From positions 50,498-114,497 of the forward strand of contig CAXXFJ010000014.1 of assembly GCA_963677415.2 (NCBI GenBank): a DNA stretch of 64,000 bases, read 5' to 3'. This DNA is from JAQUTK01 sp963677415. Lineage in GTDB: Bacteria; Bacteroidota; Bacteroidia; Bacteroidales; JAQUTK01. Under the pieces are notes generated by a model. It saw nothing but the letters and a program-made list of their open reading frames with translations. It did no database searches and had not been told where the DNA came from. Every line of letters starts with the position of its first letter. The stretch's first letter is position 1. Shown here piece after piece: positions 37,601 through 45,095 of this stretch. The translations under genes were made by a program, and so were the position numbers.

Positions 37601-38649
37601 ACCGCTATCGGGCACTTGACTCTTTTGAGGAGCAGAGAGAAAGTAATATATCTTCTCATGTGGGTTTGGAATTGGCTATCTGTCATAATACAGTCTCGAA
37701 GATGCAGGGCAAAATCACAGTGGAGAGTTTGGTAAATAATATGATATCCTTTGCAGTGATACTTCCGAGACTGGAAATATCGACCGAAAACAAAGCCACA
37801 GATCACATCATTGTGCAGGACAAGACTTTTAATCTGCCAATCATACAGAGAAAAGAATATACATATGATAAAGACCGGCTTACTCTGTTTGTCATTCATG
37901 AGAATCTGGAGATACTGAACTTTGTGTCAGATCTGTTTGCTTCTCTATATAATGTGCATGCGTTCCATAATACCAGTGAGGCTGAAAAAGTTTTAAAACT
38001 GTCGCATCCTAATATTATTATCTGCGGCATCATGTCTCAATTATCGGAAAGTCTCGAATTTGTCAAACAAATTAAAAAGGAAAAACAGACTTCGCTCATT
38101 CCGGTGATCCTTCTTTCCAGTACCCAGCAGAAGGATGCACAACTAAAAGGTATTGAATCAGGTGCGGATCTTTGTCTGGTTCTCCCATTCGACGTGGAGT
38201 ATTTGAAAGCCGTTACTGAACAGCTGTTGAAAAAGAATCAGTCCTTGAAAGACTATTACAAATCGTCGCTGAGTTCGTTTGAATTGCTGGATGGTCAGCT
38301 GCTGCATAGAGACGACAAAGAGTTTATCGATAAGATGCTAAAGATCATAAGTGATAATAGTTCAGATGCAGAGCTTTCCACTTCCTTTGTTGCTGACGCA
38401 ATGGGGATCAGCGTTCGAAATCTATATCGTCGCCTGAATGGGATCACCGATATGACTCCTATAAATATTATTAAACAATATCGACTGCATATCGCTGAAC
38501 AGCTTTTGGCGACGACGAAGCTGTCCATTGATGAAATTATCTATAAATCGGGATTCAACAACAGAGGGACATTCTTTAAATGCTTTGCGGCAAAGTACGA
38601 ATGTACCCCGAAGATATACAGAGAACGTATGATGGATGAATTGAACTAA
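34633..38649 (+). CDS. Hybrid two-component regulator with degenerate kinase and receiver
   Basis: 1338 aa, the length and order of a Bacteroides HTCS: signal peptide (1-21), two-component-regulator propeller repeats (about 25-680, such as DGYIWLGTCDGL), Y_Y_Y domain (about 690-765), membrane helix (about 772-795), kinase region (about 815-1070), receiver (about 1085-1200), AraC DNA-binding domain (about 1230-1335). The phosphoacceptor His is R831 (NITRELSAPLTLI). The kinase N-box Asn reads Tyr (LLSYAFKHT), DNGxGI reads NSGTDI, the receiver Asp is G1132 (IICGIMSQ), and KPF reads LPF. The AraC helices look intact. It probably controls the divergent GH38 operon without a normal phosphorelay. 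Confidence 0.9.
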   Translation: MRAKVCFFVLMFFLFQTAIGQNLRQISSREGISNNAVLSMCQDKDGYIWLGTCDGLNLWDGNEMQLFPPSPNTDNCLSGNLIEEIIKTDDDLFWVRTNHGLDKLNPRSKSVERHPEFEGAYIFVTRNSDEVFVLFKEKGLFSYNSNKDIFEKVKLKDLDYSDVLDIVLGEEDDLWFFSNKGIFYSRFSYSEDGSCSFGDLQELEHSSPLVCAYNEQEHARFIDESDILYELDLNNKQITYIKDLQREIAQRGKISGIIQDGDDYMVSFFTNGVICLQSTPASSVKYVIKPLEIYCGVFSLIKDRNQDIVWIGSDGQGLYQYTKTNITFKTVNYTDLPVMVSKPARALFVDPEKTLWVGTKDDGILRISDFYNCKKFTPQNTVKITKENSALTSNAVFVILPSSRNILWIGSEGPGLNYYSYKDKSFHLLPSTSGITSVHGLQEMGDSVLWIATTGQGLFKASISGSRDNPELSDILPVYINDTLSVKDYYFTIFKENDSILWFGNRGEGAVRYNTKSNEHRVIKFGGNLPLSANDIFSVYRTKDKRMWFGTGSGLIGCADDTPTIEEKSDPNAILTTQNAIHGVLEDSKNNLWLSTNRGLTEFSPSDSNYVTYGYAYGLNTIEFSDGAFFRDDKTDVMFFGGINGFVTVSENSFQEYAYDPAVLFKDIRINEEILSVSSLLKEDELTLKYDQNFFTLTVSALDYVNGSNYSYMYKLEGYNEEWMNNFNSNKLSFTSLPPGQFLLHVRYHNYMSGTYSSEYDLRIRILPPWYASPFAKLCYVLLALIIIGNVIRGFILRHKKRKLRRQQKLVQAQKEEVYESKLRFFTNITRELSAPLTLIGGPCQQIMGYNKADNYVKDYASTIHRNVSKLNELMFMLNEFSGAGNSAGQGKIELLSVTLVSREIAQSYSDYSRNSHIQYNLDIEEGLVWPSDRDDLSLIINTLLSYAFKHTPDNGEVGMVVQASEDNLFLSVSNSGTDIKSEELEQMFDRYRALDSFEEQRESNISSHVGLELAICHNTVSKMQGKITVESLVNNMISFAVILPRLEISTENKATDHIIVQDKTFNLPIIQRKEYTYDKDRLTLFVIHENLEILNFVSDLFASLYNVHAFHNTSEAEKVLKLSHPNIIICGIMSQLSESLEFVKQIKKEKQTSLIPVILLSSTQQKDAQLKGIESGADLCLVLPFDVEYLKAVTEQLLKKNQSLKDYYKSSLSSFELLDGQLLHRDDKEFIDKMLKIISDNSSDAELSTSFVADAMGISVRNLYRRLNGITDMTPINIIKQYRLHIAEQLLATTKLSIDEIIYKSGFNNRGTFFKCFAAKYECTPKIYRERMMDELN

Positions 38650-38698
38650 TATGAGATTTATACTCATCGTATTTTAGCACGAAATCAAATAATTCGAT

Positions 38699-38706
38699 TT
38701 ACTTTG
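38699..38706 (+). promoter_or_regulatory. Possible -7 box before TPR gene
   Basis: TTACTTTG differs from TAnnTTTG at one position and lies about 50 bp upstream of the ATG at 38756. Confidence 0.3.
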
Positions 38707-38755
38707 CACAATACAATAATAGCTTAGTAGGAAGGCATTAATACCTTGGATTACA

Positions 38756-40570
38756 ATGTTAAACAGATTTATTTCGGAGACTGAAGATTCCGGGTCTGCC
38801 TGGAAAACTCATTTGACGACTAATGTCAGTCTTAATGACATCAGGATATGCTTCACAAAGAATTTGGAGGTAGATCCGAAAGAATATGAGGTACTTAGAG
38901 ATCTGCTTGAGAAAACCAATGGAGAATATCTTACAGCTATCAGTGCCCTGCCTGAAGATGTTTCATCTGCTATTTTGTTTTGTGCTTCTAAAGTTTGTAA
39001 TTCCCTGGATTATGGTCTCCAACTGTTGAATAAAAATGCCTATATTCTTGGACGATCGCTTGATACTCGATTCTCTCTGGTTTTGGAGCAGGATATGATA
39101 AATAGACTCTCTTTAGAAAATGTAACTCAGCTGATGCGAATTCCGGAGATGCAGAAGAAAAGGTTGTTTTACATCAATCAAGCACTTAAACATCTTCAGA
39201 ATGCATTTCTGGATAATGAGCTTTATGAATATGCATTGGAGAATCTTTTGGAGGTTGAGAAATCTGATCCTTCGGACTATTTAACGTTGTATCTCATTGG
39301 GATGATTTATCTGTATGGTGCTCCGTGTTTGGACTTACCGAAAGCAGAGAGTTATTTTAGAAAAGCAGGTATCTTTTCAAAACTGGAAACGAATCCGAAT
39401 GCTTTTAAATTTGCCGATATCATGGCTGCAAAAGTGTTGGGCCAAAATCCTTCGATTCGCGACAATCAGAAAATGTATTATGTAGCTGCAGAATCGTTTC
39501 TTCAAGGAGCAATAGCATGTCTTATTCAACGGAAGTATCTTGAGGCTGCCGAATTGGCTAAGATGGCTTTTGATATTGCTCCGGAGATGCATGAAGCGGC
39601 CTATTATGCATCGTTTTCAAACGCACTGGCAGGTAATAGTGAGATGACTTTGAAGTTACTGACAACACTAGTAGAGAAGATGCCTATCTATGCAGTCGTT
39701 GTGGCATGTGATCCGATTATGGCTTCACAGACCTATGTACAGGAGTGGATCACTGACCTGAAAATGAATACAGAGAATGAGGCGTCACGTGTTTTTGAAG
39801 AGATTGATGGAAGGATCATGAAAAATAGTGTGCATCAAGCAGAACTGCAGAGCGTACGAGTAAAGCTTTATGAGGCTGATTATATGGATGCAATGGAGAT
39901 ACTTACTTCGTTGAAGTATAAGTTAGTTGTTTCGCTCAAGAAAGAGTCTGCCGAGTATGAGAGTAATAAGGAGAGGGTTTCTTTTCTGAAGGGTGTGATA
40001 TTGGATAACAACAGGATGGCTTTGACTTTGAAAAGTAAAGGATTATCGCTGGTTCCGGATATCAAAGAGATAGATACAAAGGCAGCAGATGAATTTGATG
40101 TAATTCTTTCGCCGGATTATCCTCATCCAGTTGATCAGTCAACACTTTCTGATAAAATAAGTTCTCTTATAAAAGCGGTTGATAAAGTATCTGATGAAAA
40201 TATCCGGGAGATTATGGTGGTGCGAGCGAATCTTATTAGAAAGAAAGCAAAACTCGAAGAGGATCGGATTAGAGTGGGTGAGAACATGGGATATGTCAAT
40301 ATGATTGTTGCAGGTATTGCCCCTTTCTTTGGCATTCTCGGAGGTTTAATAGGTTATTCTCTGACACCAGAAACTATAGGGAATAAGGATGAGTATATGG
40401 CTCCATGGATTAATTTCTTTATCGGACTTGCCATCTTTTCTTTCATCTTTGTGATTATTTATATAATCATACGTGTGGTGAAAAAGAGATATAATGAAAA
40501 GTCTCCTCAGGAAATATCTATGGATAGCGAGGTGACCAGTCTTGATGATTATATCACTAAGTTTAAATGA
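38756..40570 (+). CDS. TPR-containing membrane protein of unknown function
   Basis: 604 aa, no signal peptide. Residues about 145-320 hold TPR-like helical pairs (YEYALENLLEVEKSDPSDYLTLYLIGMIY, residues about 165-195; YLEAAELAKMAFDIAPEMHEAAYYASFSNALAG, residues about 258-290, given as positions for reference). A charged coiled coil (about 470-510, RANLIRKKAKLEEDRIRVGE) precedes two membrane helices (about 518-540 and 556-580) and a short cytoplasmic tail. I do not recognise a family. It follows the hybrid regulator by 107 bp but has a possible promoter, so the link is uncertain. Confidence 0.7.
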   Translation: MLNRFISETEDSGSAWKTHLTTNVSLNDIRICFTKNLEVDPKEYEVLRDLLEKTNGEYLTAISALPEDVSSAILFCASKVCNSLDYGLQLLNKNAYILGRSLDTRFSLVLEQDMINRLSLENVTQLMRIPEMQKKRLFYINQALKHLQNAFLDNELYEYALENLLEVEKSDPSDYLTLYLIGMIYLYGAPCLDLPKAESYFRKAGIFSKLETNPNAFKFADIMAAKVLGQNPSIRDNQKMYYVAAESFLQGAIACLIQRKYLEAAELAKMAFDIAPEMHEAAYYASFSNALAGNSEMTLKLLTTLVEKMPIYAVVVACDPIMASQTYVQEWITDLKMNTENEASRVFEEIDGRIMKNSVHQAELQSVRVKLYEADYMDAMEILTSLKYKLVVSLKKESAEYESNKERVSFLKGVILDNNRMALTLKSKGLSLVPDIKEIDTKAADEFDVILSPDYPHPVDQSTLSDKISSLIKAVDKVSDENIREIMVVRANLIRKKAKLEEDRIRVGENMGYVNMIVAGIAPFFGILGGLIGYSLTPETIGNKDEYMAPWINFFIGLAIFSFIFVIIYIIIRVVKKRYNEKSPQEISMDSEVTSLDDYITKFK

Positions 40571-40623
40571 CATGAAGATGCTGTTGTCCGATTGATCACT
40601 TTTTGTTATTTTGGTTCATTTTA

Positions 40624-40666
40624 TTTGGTAATTCAAATATTGTTCGTATTTTTGCGAACAATATTT
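40624..40666 (+). promoter_or_regulatory. ars operon promoter with ArsR operator around the -7 box
   Basis: TTTG (40624-40627), exactly 19 bp, TATTTTTG (40647-40654) is a perfect Bacteroides promoter. The -7 box is exactly the 8-bp spacer of a perfect 12-bp inverted repeat (40635-40646 and 40655-40666, core TTGTTCG with CGAACAA). Repressor binding there would cover the -7 element. The arsR ATG is at 40680. Confidence 0.85.
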
Positions 40667-40679
40667 CTAACAGTACAAT

Positions 40680-41003
40680 ATGGCAACAAAAGAGTATACA
40701 AATCAACAGGAACAGATAGCTCGTTTTGCGAAGGCGATGGGGCATCCTGCCAGGATGGCTGTTCTCAATTTCCTTGCAGCGCAGGATAGTTGTTTCTTTG
40801 GAGATATTCATGAAGTGTTGCCGATTGCGAAGGCGACGGTTTCGCAGCATCTGAAAGAGCTGAAGGATGCCGGACTGATACAAGGGGAGATTGAAGGACC
40901 GAAAGTACGCTATTGCATCAATCGAGCAAACTGGGAGCTTGCAAGAAATCTTTTTCGGTCTTTTTTTAAAGAGCTGAAAGATAAGCCAACCTGCTGTGGA
41001 TAA
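40680..41003 (+). CDS. arsR: ArsR-type arsenic-responsive repressor
   Basis: 107 aa winged-helix repressor. The helix-turn-helix is at about residues 40-65 (DIHEVLPIAKATVSQHLKEL), with the wing at about 66-80. The classic ELCVCDL metalloid site is missing. Available thiols are C38 (AAQDSCFFGD), C79, and C105-C106 at the C-terminal TCCG, so As(III) is probably bound by a C-terminal Cys pair as in other divergent ArsR proteins (inference). It is the first gene of the operon and likely binds the palindromes at 40635-40666 and 41025-41044. Confidence 0.92.
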   Translation: MATKEYTNQQEQIARFAKAMGHPARMAVLNFLAAQDSCFFGDIHEVLPIAKATVSQHLKELKDAGLIQGEIEGPKVRYCINRANWELARNLFRSFFKELKDKPTCCG

Positions 41004-41024
41004 TTGTGTTTTTTTTCTTTTGAA

Positions 41025-41044
41025 TGTTCGTAGTTTGGCGAACA
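41025..41044 (+). promoter_or_regulatory. Second ArsR-like operator between arsR and the thioredoxin gene
   Basis: TGTTCG (41025-41030), spacer TAGTTTGG, CGAACA (41039-41044). Its 18-bp core matches the first operator at 16 of 18 positions. The spacer is a near-match to a -7 box. It may be a second regulated promoter for the downstream genes. Confidence 0.7.
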
Positions 41045-41085
41045 ACGAAATGTAATAAATGTTTAACAATAAATTGAGAGTGATT

Positions 41086-41325
41086 ATGGAAATTAAAGTA
41101 TTAGGAACAGGCTGTTCAAGTTGTAAGGTTTTGTACACAACGATTGAGAAAGCGATTGCCGAACTTGGCCTTGAGGTGACTCTCGTGAAGGAAGAGGATA
41201 TAATGAAAATCATGGAATATAATGTGATGAGAACGCCTGCGGTTGTGATAGACGGGAAAGTGGTATCGAGCGGTAATAAGCTTTCTGTGAGTGATGTAAA
41301 AGAGTTATTAACCCAAAAACAATAA
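41086..41325 (+). CDS. Small thioredoxin-like protein (TM0996/MTH895 type)
   Basis: 79 aa from the ATG at 41086 (MEIKVLGTGCSSCK). An in-frame ATG at 41059 would add nine residues that the family does not have. The redox motif is C10-S-S-C13 near the N-terminus, with the cis-Pro region RTPAVVIDGKVVSSG and a C-terminal helix. Cytoplasmic. In ars operons it probably supplies electrons to arsenate reductase or to a membrane thiol carrier. It is 4 bp from the next gene. Confidence 0.88.
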   Translation: MEIKVLGTGCSSCKVLYTTIEKAIAELGLEVTLVKEEDIMKIMEYNVMRTPAVVIDGKVVSSGNKLSVSDVKELLTQKQ

Positions 41326-41329
41326 AAAG

Positions 41330-41815
41330 ATGAAGAAGCTATTTTTGATTCTTATGGCTGTTCTGATGATTACATCTTGTGGCAATGCTCAAAAGAAAGA
41401 GGCACCAAAAGCGAATACTCAAGCAGCGCCGGCTATAGCAGCTACGACTGATACGACTGATACGAAACCTGTAGTTCAGAAAGAGTATGTTGAGATTCTT
41501 TATTTTCATGGCAAACAACGTTGCATTACCTGTATGGCGATTGAAAAACTGACTCGGGAAGTCGTGGATTCAAGTTTTGCAGATGCTAAGAAGAGTGGTA
41601 AGGTTATATTCAAAGTAATAGATATCTCCCAAGTGATGAATGCGATGATTGCAGAGAAATATGAGGTGACCTGGTCTTCACTGTTTATTAATAAATGGGT
41701 GAATGGTAAGGAGTCAAAGAACAACCTGACAGAGTTTGGTTTTGGATATGCAAAGAACTCGCCGGATCTGTTTAAGGCGGGAATAAAGAAACAAATTGAG
41801 GACCTTTTAAAATAA
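41330..41815 (+). CDS. CxxC-containing lipoprotein of the ars operon
   Basis: 161 aa. The lipobox MITSC places the lipidated Cys at 17. A long Ala/Thr-rich linker (18-50) is followed by a thioredoxin-like domain: VEILYFHGKQRCITCMAIEKL with the redox pair C65-I-T-C68, and NLTEFGFGYAKNSPDLFK near the end. It is anchored outside the inner membrane, so it is probably the periplasmic partner of the next gene's CcdA-like permease. The exact role is not known to me. Confidence 0.82.
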   Translation: MKKLFLILMAVLMITSCGNAQKKEAPKANTQAAPAIAATTDTTDTKPVVQKEYVEILYFHGKQRCITCMAIEKLTREVVDSSFADAKKSGKVIFKVIDISQVMNAMIAEKYEVTWSSLFINKWVNGKESKNNLTEFGFGYAKNSPDLFKAGIKKQIEDLLK

Positions 41816-41822
41816 TTCTTCT

Positions 41823-42530
41823 ATGGAGTACCTGCAATCACTACTGGACAACAGCAATGTGCCGGTCATCACAGCTTTTCTGCTTGGTTTGCTCACGGCT
41901 GTGAGTCCCTGTCCACTTGCTACCAACATTACGGCAATCGGGTTTATTAGCAAAGATATTGAAAGCAAGCATCGGATCTTTATGAATGGGATCTTATATA
42001 CGTTGGGGCGGGTAATTACCTATGCCGGTATCGGCGTTATTCTGATTCCGATTCTTCGTCAAGGGGCCAGTGTGTATTCAATTCAAAAGGCGATTGGTAC
42101 CTATGGTGATATGCTGATTGCTCCAGCGCTGATTCTTATCGGCTTGTTCATGCTCTTTGGTGATAGGTGGAACTTGCCAAAGTTTGGGATCAATTCGGGT
42201 GGTGACACAAAGAAGTACAATGGGAGTTTTGGAGCCTTGTTGCTCGGAATGTTATTTGCTTTGGCATTTTGTCCATCGAGTGGCATGTTTTATTTTGGGA
42301 TGTTGATTCCTATGGCTGCCGCTGAAAGTGGAGGAGCTTTATTGCCTGTGGTTTTTGCAATTGCTACCGGATTACCTGTGATTATTGTAGCTTGGATATT
42401 AGCGTATAGCATATCAGGATTGGGCACTTTTTACAACCGGATGAAGGTCTTTCAGAAATGGCTGAACCTTCTGGTGGCACTGCTTTTTATTGCCGTGGGT
42501 TTGTATTATGGAATAGTGTTTTATTTGTAA
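41823..42530 (+). CDS. CcdA/DsbD-like permease (ArsG-type annotation in databases)
   Basis: 235 aa with six or seven membrane helices. It has only two cysteines, C30 in TAVSPCPLATN and C150 in ALAFCPSSGMF, one in each half, as in CcdA and DsbD-beta electron carriers. Some databases name such ars-linked proteins as aromatic arsenical efflux permeases (ArsG family). The sequence favours thiol transfer at least as much as efflux. It lies between a CxxC lipoprotein and acr3, with 7-bp and 13-bp spacing. Confidence 0.85.
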   Translation: MEYLQSLLDNSNVPVITAFLLGLLTAVSPCPLATNITAIGFISKDIESKHRIFMNGILYTLGRVITYAGIGVILIPILRQGASVYSIQKAIGTYGDMLIAPALILIGLFMLFGDRWNLPKFGINSGGDTKKYNGSFGALLLGMLFALAFCPSSGMFYFGMLIPMAAAESGGALLPVVFAIATGLPVIIVAWILAYSISGLGTFYNRMKVFQKWLNLLVALLFIAVGLYYGIVFYL

Positions 42531-42543
42531 ACGTATAAGTAGT

Positions 42544-43587
42544 ATGGAAAAGAAACCAGGAATAGGTTTTTTCGAAAAGTATCTTACCCTTTGGGTTGCG
42601 CTTTGTATTATTATAGGAATTGCCATAGGCCAGTGGTTACCTGTTGTTCCTGAGACGCTGAGCTTGTTTGAGTATGCGAATGTGTCCATACCAGTAGCGA
42701 TTCTGATCTGGCTGATGATCTATCCAATGATGTTGAAGGTGGACTTTCAAAGTGTGAAGAATGTTGGCAAACGACCCAAGGGAATCATTATTACATGTGT
42801 TACAAACTGGCTGATCAAGCCTTTTACCATGTTTGGGATTTCGTATGTATTCTTTTATTTTGTGTTCAAATCGCTTATTCCGGAGGAACTGGCAAAAGAA
42901 TATTTGGCAGGTGTTGTGCTGCTAGGTGCAGCTCCTTGTACGGCAATGGTGTTTGTCTGGAGCTATCTGACAAAAGGAGATGCGGCATATACATTGGTGC
43001 AGGTTGCGGTAAACGACCTGATTATTCTGGTAGCTTTTGCACCGATCGTAGCATTTCTACTTGGCATAGGAGGTGTTACCATTCCATGGGATACCTTGCT
43101 GCTTTCTGTGGTGCTGTTTGTGGTGATTCCGCTGGTTGCAGGTGTCTTGACGCGAATGTCTGTGGTAAAACATAAGGGAGTAGAATATTTCAACAACGTG
43201 TTTGTTAGGAAGTTTGATAATACGACCATCGGAGGATTATTGCTGACTTTGATTATTCTCTTTTCTTTCCAAGGTGAGACCATTACAACTAATCCGCTCC
43301 ATATCTTGCTGATTGCTGTCCCACTGATTATTCAGACATTCCTAATATTCTTCATTGCATATGGATGGTCAAAATCATGGCATTTGCCTCATGACGTAGC
43401 AGCTCCTGCCGGAATGATTGGTGCGAGCAATTTCTTCGAACTTGCGGTTGCAGTTGCCATTTCCCTCTTTGGCTTGCAGTCCGGTGCTGCTCTGGCTACC
43501 GTTGTCGGTGTGCTTACGGAGGTTCCGGTGATGCTTATTTTAGTAAAGATAGCGAATAACACAAAGGGATGGTTCCCTGCTAAATAA
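42544..43587 (+). CDS. acr3: Acr3-family arsenite efflux transporter
   Basis: 347 aa, about ten membrane helices, the normal size of Acr3. The conserved Cys for As(III) translocation is in LLGAAPCTAMVFVWSYL, and the conserved Glu is in the late helix VVGVLTEVPVML. The N-terminal FFEKYLTLWVALCIIIG is typical. It exports arsenite without an ArsA ATPase, and none is present here. Confidence 0.96.
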   Translation: MEKKPGIGFFEKYLTLWVALCIIIGIAIGQWLPVVPETLSLFEYANVSIPVAILIWLMIYPMMLKVDFQSVKNVGKRPKGIIITCVTNWLIKPFTMFGISYVFFYFVFKSLIPEELAKEYLAGVVLLGAAPCTAMVFVWSYLTKGDAAYTLVQVAVNDLIILVAFAPIVAFLLGIGGVTIPWDTLLLSVVLFVVIPLVAGVLTRMSVVKHKGVEYFNNVFVRKFDNTTIGGLLLTLIILFSFQGETITTNPLHILLIAVPLIIQTFLIFFIAYGWSKSWHLPHDVAAPAGMIGASNFFELAVAVAISLFGLQSGAALATVVGVLTEVPVMLILVKIANNTKGWFPAK

Positions 43588-43594
43588 AAATAAA

Positions 43595-44011
43595 ATGAAA
43601 CAGAATGTATTGGTATTATGTACAGGCAATAGCTGCAGAAGTCAGATAGCAGAAGGATATCTGCGCTATTTTGCCGGAGAGAAGGCAGATATTTACAGTG
43701 CAGGGGTGGAAGTGCATGGTGTTAATCCACGTGCCATTGCTACGATGAAAGAGGATGGTATAGACATCTCTTCTCATACGTCCAATAATATTAATGAGTA
43801 TCGGAGCATTCAGTTTGACTATGTCATAACTGTATGTGACAACGCGAAGGAGCGTTGTCCTTTCTATCCATCTAAAGCAATAAGGCTACATCAGAACTTT
43901 CCGGACCCTGCCAAAGCGCAAGGCTCAGAAGAAGACATTAATGCTGAGTTTCGTCGGGTACGAGAAACAATTAAGACGTACTGCAAAGAGTTTGTTGCTG
44001 AAAATCTCTAA
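43595..44011 (+). CDS. arsC: Thioredoxin-coupled arsenate reductase
   Basis: 138 aa, low-molecular-weight tyrosine-phosphatase fold. The catalytic P-loop is CTGNSCRSQIAEG, with nucleophilic Cys early in the protein. The relay cysteines are in VITVCDNAKERCPFYP. It reduces As(V) to As(III), which Acr3 exports or ArsM methylates. It starts 7 bp after acr3. Confidence 0.96.
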   Translation: MKQNVLVLCTGNSCRSQIAEGYLRYFAGEKADIYSAGVEVHGVNPRAIATMKEDGIDISSHTSNNINEYRSIQFDYVITVCDNAKERCPFYPSKAIRLHQNFPDPAKAQGSEEDINAEFRRVRETIKTYCKEFVAENL

Positions 44012-44120
44012 TGTAAGCCTACGTGCAGAGGAGTGAGCAATCGTCTGTTTGAACTATTCTGCACTGCGTTTCAGACTGAAATAAGTGCACCATCGATTTA
44101 TGTAAATTATTAGAAACTAT

Positions 44121-45089
44121 ATGATACAAGATTTTGCTGACTGGCTGGTATATGATCTTTTTGGACTGGATGCGATGAGCCACCTCGGAATGGCCGTTAA
44201 TTTCTTCTTTTATGATACAATAAAGATTCTTATCTTGTTGTTTTTCATCAGTGTGTTGATGGGGATTGTCAATGCTTATTTCCCTATCGAACGGTTAAGG
44301 AATTATCTGACAAAACATAAGATGTATGGGTTTCAATTTTTCTTCGCCTCTCTGTTTGGTGCGATTACTCCATTTTGTTCCTGTTCGTCTATTCCGCTTT
44401 TTATCGGTTTTGTAAAGGGAGGGATTCCACTCGGGGTTACTTTCTCGTTTCTGATTACATCTCCACTTGTCAACGAAGTGGCAGTGGCTATGTTTCTCGG
44501 TATCTTTGGAGTGAAGATCACCGCCATTTATGTGGCAACCGGATTGATACTGGGAATGATCGGTGGATTCTTGCTGGGAAAAATGAAACTAGAATCATAT
44601 CTGAGTGATTGGGTTAAACAGATTCAGGTAAATGCCAATGCGGCGTCTACGGAGTGGGAAGAGGAAAAAGCACCTTTCATCAAACGTCTTCCTTCCATCG
44701 TAAAAGATGCCTGGGGGATTGTAAGAAGCGTTTTGCTCTATGTCATTATCGGTATCGCTATTGGTGCTATGATGCATGGATATGTACCTGAAGGTTTCTT
44801 TGAACATTATATGTCGAAAGACAACTGGTTTGCCGTCCCTCTATCCGTCCTTCTTGCTGTACCCATGTATGCAAATGCGGCCGGCATCGTACCGGTGATT
44901 GAGGTCTTTGTGGCAAAAGGTATTCCTATCGGCACGGCGCTGGCATTTATGATTGGTGTTGTGGGACTTTCGCTTCCGGAAGCCACATTGTTGAAGAAGG
45001 TGATGACCTGGAAGCTTATCGGCATCTACTTTGGCACGATTACCATCTTCATCATTCTTTCAGGTTATTTGTTTAACTTCTTATTATAA
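44121..45089 (+). CDS. arsP: ArsP-like organoarsenical permease
   Basis: 322 aa with about eight membrane helices in two homologous halves. The first half holds the TPFCSCSSIPLFIGFVKGG motif, the Cys pair used for trivalent organoarsenicals, then TSPLVNEVAV. The second half has VPMYANAAGIVPVIEVFVAKG and LPEATLLKKVM. It probably exports methylarsenite made by ArsM. The gap of 109 bp after arsC is the longest in the operon. Confidence 0.85.
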   Translation: MIQDFADWLVYDLFGLDAMSHLGMAVNFFFYDTIKILILLFFISVLMGIVNAYFPIERLRNYLTKHKMYGFQFFFASLFGAITPFCSCSSIPLFIGFVKGGIPLGVTFSFLITSPLVNEVAVAMFLGIFGVKITAIYVATGLILGMIGGFLLGKMKLESYLSDWVKQIQVNANAASTEWEEEKAPFIKRLPSIVKDAWGIVRSVLLYVIIGIAIGAMMHGYVPEGFFEHYMSKDNWFAVPLSVLLAVPMYANAAGIVPVIEVFVAKGIPIGTALAFMIGVVGLSLPEATLLKKVMTWKLIGIYFGTITIFIILSGYLFNFLL

Positions 45090-45095
45090 AAAAGC

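Noticed and set aside
44012..44120. Small RNA or separate promoter between arsC and arsP
   Set aside because: No TAnnTTTG box or stable hairpin stands out; treated as a long operon spacer.
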